Positions 16,972 to 24,617 of a stretch of DNA of 32,566 bases are shown here, in pieces. The stretch covers positions 1-32,566 of the forward strand of contig CAIYZT010000197.1 in NCBI GenBank assembly GCA_903930735.1. The letters are read 5' to 3'. A model generated the notes under the pieces. That model was not told the DNA's origin. It worked only from the letters and a program-made list of their open reading frames with translations, and did no database searches. The position numbers and the translations under genes were made by a program. This stretch comes from an uncultured Paracoccaceae bacterium (GTDB lineage: Bacteria; Pseudomonadota; Alphaproteobacteria; Rhodobacterales; Rhodobacteraceae). Each line of letters opens with the position of its first letter. Within the stretch, counting starts at the first letter, position 1.

Positions 16972-17550
16972 GTGGACTTTGGTGCGATTGCGAATTTGCT
17001 TTTGTTTCTGGGAGCCTTTGGCATCAGACAGTTCATGCAATTGGACAACGAGGACGAGGGCACCAGCAATAGCGATCCGCTTTATGACGCCAATGCCTAT
17101 GACGAGACCCGCAACGGCACCAATGGTGACGATGTGGAAACCGCTGACAAGGATAATCTGGCCTGGTTCCTCAAGGACGGCGACGATGATCTGACCGGCT
17201 CCAGCACCGCTGATTACGCCAATCTGGGCGACGGCGAATATCTGCTGTTGCTCGGCCAGGGCGACAGCGCTTACGGCGGCGCGGGCGAGGACAGTTTCAG
17301 CTTGGATATCCGCTGGGATCAAACCTCTGGCTCGGCCTCCATTCACGATTATGATGCCGATCTGGATGATATCATGCTGATCTACGAGCCGGAGTTTGAC
17401 GCGGAGGGCGCCGAAATTCCGCCCGTGGTGACCATCGTGCAAAACGTGGCAGGCGGCTATGCGGCCATTCTTTTGAACGGTGAGCAGGTGGCAACGGTCA
17501 CGGCAGTGCCGGATATGTTGGCCGCGGAAATCGCGCTGACCGCCGGGTAG
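16972..17550 (+). CDS. small RTX-like calcium-binding repeat protein
   Basis: Acidic protein of 192 residues. A short hydrophobic segment (about 5-20, IANLLLFLGAFG) precedes an Asp/Asn-rich region with degenerate RTX-type nonapeptides: NGTNGDDVE, LKDGDDDLTGS, LGQGDSAYGGAGEDSF. A C-terminal portion of beta pattern follows. Such repeats bind Ca2+ and are common in secreted alphaproteobacterial proteins, but here there are too few for a long RTX domain. The only usable start giving the hydrophobic segment is GTG 16972, with a weak GAGAAG just before it; ATG at 17035 would remove it. No secretion genes adjoin. Function unknown. Confidence 0.7.
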   Translation: MDFGAIANLLLFLGAFGIRQFMQLDNEDEGTSNSDPLYDANAYDETRNGTNGDDVETADKDNLAWFLKDGDDDLTGSSTADYANLGDGEYLLLLGQGDSAYGGAGEDSFSLDIRWDQTSGSASIHDYDADLDDIMLIYEPEFDAEGAEIPPVVTIVQNVAGGYAAILLNGEQVATVTAVPDMLAAEIALTAG

Positions 17551-17575
17551 AACGGCGCCAAAACCCAAGGAATTC

Positions 17576-17608
17576 AAAAGGACCCCCGCCGCGGCTGGGG
17601 TCCTTTTT
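17576..17608. terminator. bidirectional intrinsic terminator
   Basis: AAAAGGACCCC (17576-17586) pairs perfectly with GGGGTCCTTTT (17597-17607) around a 10-base loop, with A-runs on one side and T-runs on the other. It works for the rightward RTX-like gene (stop at 17550) and for the leftward ABC exporter gene (stop at 17631). Confidence 0.92.
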
Positions 17609-17630
17609 CATGTCGCCGCTCAGGGGCCGA

Positions 17631-19469
17631 TCAGGCAGCCTGCGACTCCGGCTCTTCGACCAGCTGGCGGTGCCACATGGCGGAGTATTTACCGCCCTGG
17701 GCCACCAAAACGTCATGCGTGCCATGCTCGATCACGCGGCCATCCTCCATCACCAGGATCTGGTGGCTGTCCGCAATCGTGGACAGGCGGTGGGCGATGG
17801 TGATGACCGTGCGCCCCTGCCCCATTTCCTTGAGCGATTCTTGAATGCTCCGCTCGGTCTGGGTGTCCAGCGCCGATGTCGCCTCGTCCAGAATCAGGAT
17901 CGGCGGGTTTTTCAGCAAGGTGCGCGCAATGCCCACCCGCTGCTTTTCGCCGCCCGAAAGTTTCAGCCCCCGCTCGCCCACCTTTGTCTCGTAGCCGTCC
18001 GGCAAGGAGGCGATGAAATCATGGATCTTGGCAGCGCGGGCGGCGGCATGAACCTCGGCCTCGCTGGCTTCGGGGCGGCCATAAGCGATGTTGTAATAGA
18101 CGCTATCGTTGAACAGAACGGTGTCCTGCGGCACCACCCCGATCGCGGCATGCAGGCTGCCTTGTTGCACATCGCGGATGTCCTGCCCGTCAATGCGGAT
18201 CGCCCCCGCCGTCACATCGTAAAAGCGGAACAAAAGCCGCCCGATGGTCGATTTACCCGAGCCCGTGGTGCCCACCAGCGCCAGCCTTTGTCCGGGTTTC
18301 AGCGTAAAGGACACGCCCTTGAGGATCTCGCGCGCCGGCTCATAGGCAAAGCTCACTCCCTCGAAAACGATCTCGCCTTGGCGCACGTCCAGCGGCTTGG
18401 CCCCATCGCGGTCCAACACTTCAGCCGGATGACCCAAAAGCGCGAACATCTCGCCCATGTCGACCAAAGCTTGCCGGATCTCGCGGTAAACCGTGCCCAG
18501 AAAGTTCAGCGGCAGGGTAATCTGGATCATATAGGCGTTGACCATCACGAAATCGCCGACGGTCAGCAGCCCTTGCGAGACGCCCCGCGCCGCCATCACC
18601 ATGACGATGACCAGACCGGCGGTGATGATGAAAGATTGCCCCGCGTTCAGCAGCGACAGTGATTGCCCGGACTTCACCGAGGCCGTCTCATATTGCTGCA
18701 TAGCGCCGTCATAGCGATGTTCTTCGCGCGCTTCGGCGTTGAAATACTTGACGGTTTCAAAGTTCAGAAGGCTGTCGATGGCCTTTTGATTGGCATCGGT
18801 ATCCTGATCATTCATCTCGCGGCGCAGCTTGACCCGCCATTCGGTGACCCGAAAGGTAAAGGTGACGTAGATCGTGATCGTGACCACGACGACCGCCATA
18901 TACTGCCAGCCGAACAGCACCGCAAAAAGCACCGAGACCATGGTCAGCTCCAGGATCAGCGGCCCGATGGAAAACAGCATGAATCGCAGCAGAAAATCGA
19001 CGCCCTTGACCCCGCGTTCGATCACCCGGCTGAGCGCGCCAGTTTTGCGCGAGATGTGGTAGCGCATCGACAAAGCATGGATATGGCCAAAGGTTTCCAG
19101 TGCGAGACGCCGCAGCGCCCTCTGCCCGACGCGCACGAATATCATATCGCGCAATTCGCCAAAGATCACCGCTCCCAGCCGGGCCATGCCGTAGGCCACA
19201 GTCAATCCGACCGCGCCGAGCATCAGGAAAGTCGCCGGATCGGTGGTGTCCTTTGCCAGCACATCAACGGCCTGTTTGTAGAAAAACGGCGTGGTCACCG
19301 CGATGATCTTGGCCGCGACCAGCATCAATACCGAGCCGACAACCCGGCGTTTGATCCATCCCTGTCCCTTTGGCCAAAGATAGGGCGCGACGCGCCGGAT
19401 CGTTTGCCAGCCACTGGCCCCGGTTTCGGATTTATCGCTCGAAGTTGCAGATTTGGTCACGCGGCGCAT
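17631..19469 (-). CDS. Atm1/ABCB7-type ABC exporter (permease-ATPase fusion)
   Basis: Half-transporter of 612 residues. The N-terminal six-helix membrane domain is of the Atm1 subtype: the region YFNAEAREEHRYDGAMQQYE and an AVDVLAKD segment resemble mitochondrial Atm1 and bacterial relatives that export glutathione-linked sulfur or metal species. The ATPase domain shows Walker A GTTGSGKST (near 400), signature LSGGEKQR (near 503), Walker B ILILDEATSALD (near 525), and H-loop IAHRLST. It forms homodimers in the inner membrane. It is divergent from an ArsR-type regulator 85 bp away, hinting at metal-linked control. The family is firm; the substrate is inferred. Confidence 0.9.
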   Translation of the reverse strand: MRRVTKSATSSDKSETGASGWQTIRRVAPYLWPKGQGWIKRRVVGSVLMLVAAKIIAVTTPFFYKQAVDVLAKDTTDPATFLMLGAVGLTVAYGMARLGAVIFGELRDMIFVRVGQRALRRLALETFGHIHALSMRYHISRKTGALSRVIERGVKGVDFLLRFMLFSIGPLILELTMVSVLFAVLFGWQYMAVVVVTITIYVTFTFRVTEWRVKLRREMNDQDTDANQKAIDSLLNFETVKYFNAEAREEHRYDGAMQQYETASVKSGQSLSLLNAGQSFIITAGLVIVMVMAARGVSQGLLTVGDFVMVNAYMIQITLPLNFLGTVYREIRQALVDMGEMFALLGHPAEVLDRDGAKPLDVRQGEIVFEGVSFAYEPAREILKGVSFTLKPGQRLALVGTTGSGKSTIGRLLFRFYDVTAGAIRIDGQDIRDVQQGSLHAAIGVVPQDTVLFNDSVYYNIAYGRPEASEAEVHAAARAAKIHDFIASLPDGYETKVGERGLKLSGGEKQRVGIARTLLKNPPILILDEATSALDTQTERSIQESLKEMGQGRTVITIAHRLSTIADSHQILVMEDGRVIEHGTHDVLVAQGGKYSAMWHRQLVEEPESQAA

Positions 19470-19529
19470 TACAAAGGGCTTTCTGGCAGGCGGGAGTTGA
19501 TATGGGCGAAGAGTTCGGTTACAAACAAT

Positions 19530-19551
19530 TCAATATCTCATGAGTAGTTGA
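19530..19551. promoter_or_regulatory. putative ArsR-family operator
   Basis: Imperfect palindrome TCAATATCTCATGAGTAGTTGA (16 of 22 positions symmetric, core CTCATGAG). It lies in the 85-bp gap between the divergent Atm1-type and ArsR genes and ends 3 bp before the ArsR start codon. ArsR/SmtB proteins bind such AT-rich dyads. It could serve autoregulation and control of the exporter; this is an inference from position and symmetry. Confidence 0.5.
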
Positions 19552-19554
19552 ACG

Positions 19555-19935
19555 GTGGACCGAGATCAAGCCCTGAACGCCTTTTCCGCGCTGGCCCATG
19601 GGGATCGGCTGGATCTGGTCCGTTTGCTGGTGCGACACGGGGCCGAAGGGCTGGCGGCGGGCCAGATCGGGGCGGCTTTGGGCGGGCTGACGGCCTCGCG
19701 CTTGTCGTTTCATCTCGCAGCCCTTGAAAATGCGTCGCTGATTACCTCGCGCCGGGTGGCGCGCAATGTGATCTATGCCGCGCGCCCTGAGGCGCTGGGC
19801 GGGCTTTTGGGGTATCTGATGCGCGATTGCTGCGCAAGCGATCCCCAGATCATGGATTGCTGCGAGCGTCATAGGGCCAAGCTATCGGCAGAGCCCGCGC
19901 CGGATCACGGCGCGGCAGGCACCGAAAGCACCTGA
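19555..19935 (+). CDS. ArsR-family transcriptional regulator
   Basis: Winged-helix regulator of 126 residues. ALAHGDRLDLVRLLVRHG and GLTASRLSFHLAALENASLI (recognition helix) are typical. The C-terminal cysteine cluster, Cys92-Cys93 and Cys102-Cys103 in RDCCASDPQIMDCC, recalls the arsenite sensors whose three C-terminal cysteines bind As(III), as in Acidithiobacillus ferrooxidans ArsR. No arsenic-resistance genes adjoin; the neighbours are the divergent Atm1-type exporter and a convergent LysM gene. The start is GTG, giving MDRDQALNAFSALAH, matching the family. The last 31 bp overlap the LysM gene on the opposite strand. Confidence 0.92.
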   Translation: MDRDQALNAFSALAHGDRLDLVRLLVRHGAEGLAAGQIGAALGGLTASRLSFHLAALENASLITSRRVARNVIYAARPEALGGLLGYLMRDCCASDPQIMDCCERHRAKLSAEPAPDHGAAGTEST

Positions 19936-21206
19936 CCGGGATAGATCAGGTCGGGATCCTTGATCTTGTCCTTGTTCGCCTCAAACACCTGCACATAGAG
20001 AATGCCCGAGCCAAAGCTCTCTTCTGCGATCGCCCAAAGGGTGAAACCGGGCTGCACCGTAATCGTGATCGGCCCCGGCGAGGCGGCGGGAGCGGGGTCG
20101 GCTGCAGCCTCGGTCGCGGGCGCTTCGGGAGCAGTTGCGGCGATCTTGGCACTGGGTTCGGTTTGCGGCGCAGCTGCGGGCTCAGCGGCAGGTTCGGCCG
20201 TTAATTCTTGCGCGGCAGGGGCCGCAGGCGCCGGCTCGGGTTCGGCAGCGGGTTCGGCAGCGGGTTCGGCAGCGGGTTCGGCAGCGGGTTCTGCGGCAGG
20301 TTCTGCGGCGGGCGCTGCAGCCTCGGCCAGCGTCACCAGAGTTTCGCGTTTGAACGGCGTTTCCAGACGCGAGGTAACGATGCCCGCCGCGTCCAACTGA
20401 TCTATCCGCAGCGTATAGAGGCCGGGCGCGACATCGTCCGACACCAAGGACCAGGTGCCATCTTCGCCGACGGTAACCGAATCAAGTTCGGCATTATCCA
20501 GATAGAACCGCAAGAGCGCGCCGGCGGTGCCCCTGCCGCCCAACTGCACCGCACCATTGGCCGCATAGGAAATCACATCCAGCGACACTTCGGCGGCAAG
20601 CTCTGCCGGAGTGGGATTGGCGGGCTGCAAGACCTCGGCCCCTGCTTCGGTAACGATGATGGCGGCAGGTGCGGCGGGCGCGGCCGTTTCTGCGGCGGCC
20701 ACGACAACCTCTGGCTCTGCGATCGGCGCGATGGCGACCTTTTCGGTCCCCGGCAAAATGGTTCCATCGGCAAGCGTCGCCAGCAAGGAGAGCATGCGCG
20801 GGGCGGCCGAAGGGCTCAGCGTAAAGATCGTGGCGAATTGGCCTGTGCCATCGGCCATGACCGATGCAACCGCGCCGCCGTCGACCAGAACGGAAACCTC
20901 AGCCGCAATCTCGGTCCGCCCGGCGAGCGTCGCCGTGCCGTCCGGCGCGACCCTCAGCACGTCGATGCTGGGCGCGGCAAGCGCGGGGCCAGCGGCAGGT
21001 TCCGCCGCGGCGCTCACCTCAGGGGCGGGCTCAATCGTGGCGGGCTCAACCGTGACGGGGACCTCGGCGGTGCCGAGCAGGCTTGCGGGCTCAGCCAAAG
21101 GCGTGCGGCCCTGCATTACAGCCCACGCCCCCAGCGCCGCCACTACCGCAGCCGCCGCCAGTACCCCGCGCCGCGCCGATGTCGTCAGTTCCGCCCAACC
21201 CGCCAT
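19905..21206 (-). CDS. LysM-domain protein with Ala/Glu/Pro-rich linker
   Basis: Protein of 433 residues anchored by one N-terminal helix (about 14-30, GVLAAAAVVAALGAWAV). Next come Ala/Pro/Glu-rich segments, two Ig-like beta regions (VLRVAPDGTATLAGRTEI and VISYAANGAVQLGGRG), a long linker with EPAA repeats, and a C-terminal LysM domain (about 385-431) with TLWAIAEESFGSGILYVQVF and DLIYPGQVLSVP. LysM binds peptidoglycan, so it likely spans from inner membrane to the wall. Proteins of this build are common in Rhodobacteraceae. The ATG follows CAGGGG. The gene tail overlaps the convergent ArsR gene by 31 bp. Confidence 0.88.
   Translation of the reverse strand: MAGWAELTTSARRGVLAAAAVVAALGAWAVMQGRTPLAEPASLLGTAEVPVTVEPATIEPAPEVSAAAEPAAGPALAAPSIDVLRVAPDGTATLAGRTEIAAEVSVLVDGGAVASVMADGTGQFATIFTLSPSAAPRMLSLLATLADGTILPGTEKVAIAPIAEPEVVVAAAETAAPAAPAAIIVTEAGAEVLQPANPTPAELAAEVSLDVISYAANGAVQLGGRGTAGALLRFYLDNAELDSVTVGEDGTWSLVSDDVAPGLYTLRIDQLDAAGIVTSRLETPFKRETLVTLAEAAAPAAEPAAEPAAEPAAEPAAEPAAEPEPAPAAPAAQELTAEPAAEPAAAPQTEPSAKIAATAPEAPATEAAADPAPAASPGPITITVQPGFTLWAIAEESFGSGILYVQVFEANKDKIKDPDLIYPGQVLSVPAAP
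20239..20310. repeat. six tandem 12-bp repeats inside the LysM gene
   Basis: Four perfect copies of GGTTCGGCAGCG (20239-20286) and two diverged copies (20287-20310) encode the repeating Ala-Glu-Pro-Ala linker of the LysM protein on the minus strand. Copy number could vary by slippage. Confidence 0.9.
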
Positions 21207-21317
21207 CTGTATCCCCTGTCCCCGTGCAGCCGCGTTATGGATCGGGCCGTCACTATCCCTTTACAGGAAATCCCGATATCAGGGGCGAAAGCAATAGATC
21301 TCCGGGAAAACAGCGTT

Positions 21318-21872
21318 ATGGCGGTATTGGCATCAGTCTGTGTCTTTTGCGGCGCACGCAGCGGCGGCGATCCGGCCTTTGCCGAGGCCGCTGTTGCAGC
21401 CGGGCAGATGCTGGCCAAAAGGGACTGGCGGCTGGTTTACGGCGCGGGCGATGTGGGTTTGATGGGCGAGGTCGCGCGCGCGGCCATGAGCGCGGGCGGG
21501 CAGACCTTTGGCGTGATCCCGGTCCATCTGATCCCGCGCGAGATGGCGCGCGGTGATCTGACCCGCTTTGTCATCACCCAAGACATGCACGAGCGCAAAA
21601 AGGTCATGTTCATGAACTCTGATTGCGTCGTGGTCCTGCCGGGCGGCGCGGGATCGCTGGACGAGTTTTTCGAGGTGCTGACCTGGGCGCAGATCGGCCT
21701 GCACACCAAGCCGATCTTTTTGGTGGACATAAGGGGCTATTGGCAGCCGCTGATCGCGCTGGTCGATCACATCATCGCGCAGGGCTTTGCAGATGCCGGG
21801 CTGCGGGGTCAGTTCAAGGTGGTCAGCGATGTAGCGGCGCTGGAGGCTGGGTTGGCCGCCGCCCTGTCCTGA
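21318..21872 (+). CDS. LOG-family (TIGR00730) Rossmann-fold protein
   Basis: Cytoplasmic protein of 184 residues. The LOG family includes cytokinin-activating phosphoribohydrolases that cleave nucleoside 5'-monophosphates, long mis-named lysine decarboxylases. Signs are SVCVFCGARSGGDPAF, LVYGAGDVGLMG, the MHERKKVM segment (His91-Lys94) and PGGAGSLDEFFE (108-119), a Ser-for-Thr form of the usual PGGxGT. ATG 21318 gives MAVLASVCVFCG. The 3' end overlaps the convergent rarD gene by 64 bp. Confidence 0.93.
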   Translation: MAVLASVCVFCGARSGGDPAFAEAAVAAGQMLAKRDWRLVYGAGDVGLMGEVARAAMSAGGQTFGVIPVHLIPREMARGDLTRFVITQDMHERKKVMFMNSDCVVVLPGGAGSLDEFFEVLTWAQIGLHTKPIFLVDIRGYWQPLIALVDHIIAQGFADAGLRGQFKVVSDVAALEAGLAAALS

Positions 21873-22729
21873 CGCCAAAGCTCGAAGGTATAAAGCGCGA
21901 GCGCGGTCCAGATCAGCGCGAGAGCGCCTACATGCCAAGCGGTAAAAGCATCGCCCATGATCAGTGCAGCGCATAGGACCTGAAGCGTCGGATTCAGATA
22001 TTGCGAAAGGCCCAGCGTCGCCAGCCGGACCTTTTGCGCACCCGCCGAAAACAGGATCAGCGGCCAAGCGGTGATGATCCCGGTCAGGGGCAAAAGCAGG
22101 CTCGCCTCCAGATCGCGGCCAAAGCTGCCCGCGCCCTGCCCAAGATGCAGATAGGCCAGATAGCCGAGGGCAAAGGGCGACAACAGCAGCACCTCGAGCG
22201 TGACCGAGGCGGTGGCATCGGTCTTCAGCCCCTTTTTGGTGCGGGTATAGGCGGCAAAACTGGCCGCGAGCCCAAGCGCAATCCATGGCGCGACCCCAAG
22301 GCCCCAGGTCAGTAGCAGGACCGCTCCCAAGGCGAGACCGACGGCGAGACCCTGCAGCGGGCTGAGCCTTTCGCCGAGCGTCAGCACGCCCAGAACCACG
22401 GCCATAAGCGGAAAGATGTAATAGCCAAGCCCCGCCTCGATGGCATGGCCATTTTGCAGCGCCCAGATGAAGACGCCCCAATTGAAGGAAATCAGCAGGG
22501 CGGTGATGAGGATGAGCGGCAGTTCGGGGCCTTTGATCGCCGCCCGGATCAAGGACAGCCGCCCCTGCGCCGCCATCAGGACGCCAAAGGTCAGCGCCGA
22601 CCAAAGCGTGCGGTGGGCGAGCATCTCAGCCGCAGAAACCCGCGACAAGTAGCGGTAATAAAGGGGCGCAAGCCCCCATATGAGGCAGGCGAAAAGAACG
22701 CCAAGGATGCCTGCGCGGGCAGCGGTCAT
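21809..22729 (-). CDS. rarD: RarD, EamA/DMT-family transporter
   Basis: Inner-membrane protein of 306 residues with about ten helices in two EamA-like halves. RarD motifs include GVLFACLIWGLAPLYYRYLS, MLAHRTLWSALTFG, and the block NWGVFIWALQNGHAIEAGLG followed by YYIFPLMAVVLGVL. Drug/metabolite transporters of this type are often called chloramphenicol-sensitive protein; the real substrate is unknown. Its 3' end overlaps the LOG gene on the other strand by 64 bp. Confidence 0.93.
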   Translation of the reverse strand: MTAARAGILGVLFACLIWGLAPLYYRYLSRVSAAEMLAHRTLWSALTFGVLMAAQGRLSLIRAAIKGPELPLILITALLISFNWGVFIWALQNGHAIEAGLGYYIFPLMAVVLGVLTLGERLSPLQGLAVGLALGAVLLLTWGLGVAPWIALGLAASFAAYTRTKKGLKTDATASVTLEVLLLSPFALGYLAYLHLGQGAGSFGRDLEASLLLPLTGIITAWPLILFSAGAQKVRLATLGLSQYLNPTLQVLCAALIMGDAFTAWHVGALALIWTALALYTFELWRQDRAAANPASSAATSLTTLN

Positions 22730-22771
22730 GACATGACCAAGGGCGTTCGGCCAAGGTATTCAACGCGAACC

Positions 22772-22802
22772 AAAAAGCCCGCTCCGGTTTCCCGGAGCAG
22801 GC
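22772..22802 (-). terminator. intrinsic terminator of sodB
   Basis: On the minus strand an 11-bp stem GCCTGCTCCGG/CCGGAGCGGGC (one T-G wobble) closes a GAAA tetraloop and is followed by TTTTT. It lies 28 bp after the sodB stop and before rarD, ending sodB transcription. Confidence 0.9.
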
Positions 22803-22829
22803 CTGTCAGATATTCTGGGTAGATGGTCA

Positions 22830-23429
22830 CTAAAGACGCGCGGCGACGGCTTCCCAATCAACCAGCTTTTCGAGGAAGTTGGTCAGATAGGCCGGACGCT
22901 TGTTGCGAAAGTCGATGTAATAGGAATGCTCCCACACATCGCAGCCCAGCAGCGCGGTCTGGCCAAAGCACAAGGGATTGACGCCATTTTCGGTCTTGGT
23001 GATCTTCAGCGCACCGCTGGAATCTTTCACGAGCCAAGCCCAGCCCGAACCGAACTGACCCGCACCGGCGGCTGCGAAATCTTCCTTGAACTTGGCGACC
23101 GAGCCAAAAGCCTCGGTCAGCGCCTTGTCCAGATTGCCCGGCATCACCTTGCCGCCCGGCCCCATGATTTCCCAAAACAGGGCATGGTTCCAATGCTGCG
23201 AGACATTGTTGAAAATGCCATTTTGCGCCACGGAGGTAGCGTTGTAGGTGCCCATGACGATCTCTTCGACCGATTTCGCCTCCCATTCGGTGCCCACGAC
23301 CAGCTTGTTGCCGTTGTCGACATAGGCCTTGTGGTGCAGGTCGTGGTGGAATTCGAGGGTCTCTTTCGACATGCCGAGCGCCGCCAGCGCGTCATGGGCA
23401 TAGGGCAGATCGGGAAGGGTAAAGGCCAT
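22830..23429 (-). CDS. sodB: superoxide dismutase, Fe-type
   Basis: Cytoplasmic superoxide dismutase of 199 residues that converts superoxide to peroxide and oxygen. Metal ligands by family position are His28 (LEFHHDLHH), His82 (SQHWNHALFW), Asp164 and His168 (CDVWEHSYYID). Gln78 in the SQHWNH segment matches the iron-enzyme arrangement rather than the Gly of Mn enzymes; cambialistic use cannot be excluded. AGGAG lies 6 bp before the ATG. It is a single-gene unit with its own terminator. It is one base-hydrolysis step away from no neighbouring pathway, so its control is probably independent. Confidence 0.96.
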   Translation of the reverse strand: MAFTLPDLPYAHDALAALGMSKETLEFHHDLHHKAYVDNGNKLVVGTEWEAKSVEEIVMGTYNATSVAQNGIFNNVSQHWNHALFWEIMGPGGKVMPGNLDKALTEAFGSVAKFKEDFAAAGAGQFGSGWAWLVKDSSGALKITKTENGVNPLCFGQTALLGCDVWEHSYYIDFRNKRPAYLTNFLEKLVDWEAVAARL

Positions 23430-23464
23430 GGGGCTCTCCTGTGAAGGCGTGAATTGCTTGGTGC

Positions 23465-23494
23465 CAATAAGGTGCCTGCCGGGCCGAAGGTCAA
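23465..23494 (-). promoter_or_regulatory. candidate promoter of sodB
   Basis: On the minus strand TTGACC (23489-23494) is separated by 18 bp from TTATTG (23465-23470), about 35 bp before the sodB ATG. The -35 is good and the -10 poor, so this is a tentative sigma70-like promoter. Confidence 0.35.
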
Positions 23495-23538
23495 GGGCTG
23501 GCAGGCGGCCAGCCCCAGATTATCCGCATCCAAGGCGC

Positions 23539-23943
23539 CTACTCAGCCACCTTGCACACGCCGCGCGCGTGCAACTGGTCGATGTAACCAACGGGTTTGG
23601 CCTGAACGCTGAACTCTTTGTTGGCAAAGTACAAAACGGCCCGCAGGTCCATCTTGGTGCGTTGCCCGGCGCCGTCGATGACAAAGGGCGCCCAGCTGCA
23701 GGAAATCTTCGCAGCATTCCTGCCGGTCACCTTTCCTGTCACCGGCTTGCCGTCGTTGAAATACTCGATCAAACCATCATAAATTTCGATCGTTTTGCGA
23801 TCTTCCTGATATTCAAAAAAGTACTGCTCCGTAAGCCATCCACCATTAGCCGATCCGGGGTTTACGGCGCAGTCATACACCGTCGCCTGCGCGCAAGCTG
23901 CCACAAAGGCGAGGAAAATTGTTGATAAAAAAGTTGATTTCAC
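23539..23943 (-). CDS. small exported hypothetical protein
   Basis: Protein of 134 residues with a clear N-terminal export signal, MKSTFLSTIFLAFVAACAQA. Cleavage could be type I after AQA (residue 20) or type II before Cys17, since VAAC fits a lipobox. The mature part holds three more cysteines (DCAV, SCSW and the terminal GVCK), suggesting disulfides in the periplasm. It seems related to Rhodobacteraceae proteins of unknown role, judged by the YDC start and the RGVCK end, which I recall only loosely. Parts are AT-rich compared with neighbours (19 G+C of 60 at 23761-23820). No function assigned. Confidence 0.75.
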   Translation of the reverse strand: MKSTFLSTIFLAFVAACAQATVYDCAVNPGSANGGWLTEQYFFEYQEDRKTIEIYDGLIEYFNDGKPVTGKVTGRNAAKISCSWAPFVIDGAGQRTKMDLRAVLYFANKEFSVQAKPVGYIDQLHARGVCKVAE

Positions 23944-24019
23944 GGGTCACCCTTGGTTTATACAACCCCAAGTTTTTCAACGTCAATTCATTAGTCAATG
24001 ATCATATCACCTGAAATTG

Positions 24020-24047
24020 AAAAAGCCGCGCCTGAGCGCGACCTTTT
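24020..24047 (-). terminator. intrinsic terminator of the sox operon
   Basis: On the minus strand CGCGC-TCAG-GCGCG forms a stem-loop followed by GCTTTTT, 19 bp after the soxG stop. A-rich bases upstream mirror the T-run. Confidence 0.75.
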
Positions 24048-24065
24048 GAAACAATCGTCGTTTTT

Positions 24066-24617
24066 TCAGTTCAATTCTGATCCCGGCTGCGCCGAATGGG
24101 TCAGAAGCCCCATCATATAGCCCGCAACCGAGCGGAAACAGACCACGCGGTAGCCGCCGTCGATTGCCCAGAACGCGGCGGCCACTTGCGCCGCGCGGCT
24201 GCGGCGCAACTCGTCCGGTGCCATTTGGCCGATATCCACCGGCATCAGTTTGCGCAGAACCTGATCCGCCTTGCCCCCCGTCACATCAAACACCGCGCGC
24301 GCGTCCGAGACGACGGCCGCCAGATGATGCTCGGCCCCCATCGTCTTTGAAATCGCGGCCATCGCGGCTTCTGTGTCGGCGTAGGGCATGACCAGCAGAT
24401 ACTCGTCCGGGCTCATCCAGCCCGCCGCCCGATCGCCTGCGACCACAATCCGGCGCGGTGCGGGCAGCCCAGTGCCGACCGCCGCCTTGATCGCCTTGGC
24501 AAGCGCCTTGACCTCAGGCCCGGCGCGCAGGCTGATCATGCCCAGAGGGCCGATCTCTTGAACCGTGGCAAAGCCGTCGAAACGGGCCAGCCCCAAAGCG
24601 GATACAGGATCAGACAT
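24066..24617 (-). CDS. soxG: sarcosine oxidase, gamma subunit
   Basis: Gamma subunit (183 residues) of heterotetrameric sarcosine oxidase; the fold resembles folate-binding GcvT-type domains and has a structural role. Signs are SALGLARFDGFATVQEIGPLGMISLR near the start, AGWMSPDEYLLVMP, VSDARAVFDVTGGKADQVLRK, and FWAIDGGYRVVCFRSVAGYM. The ATG at 24617 overlaps the soxA stop by 8 bp (ATGTCTGA), so translation is coupled. It is the last gene of the operon, followed by a terminator. Confidence 0.94.
   Translation of the reverse strand: MSDPVSALGLARFDGFATVQEIGPLGMISLRAGPEVKALAKAIKAAVGTGLPAPRRIVVAGDRAAGWMSPDEYLLVMPYADTEAAMAAISKTMGAEHHLAAVVSDARAVFDVTGGKADQVLRKLMPVDIGQMAPDELRRSRAAQVAAAFWAIDGGYRVVCFRSVAGYMMGLLTHSAQPGSELN

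Noticed and set aside
20239-20310. CRISPR-like direct repeats
   Set aside because: Units are 12 bp, contiguous without spacers and in frame within a coding region, so they are a coding minisatellite.
20208-21317. Long upstream extension of the LOG-family frame across the LysM gene
   Set aside because: It is a low-complexity Gly/Arg-rich shadow of the Ala/Glu/Pro gene; the LOG protein start at ATG 21318 gives the family N-terminus.
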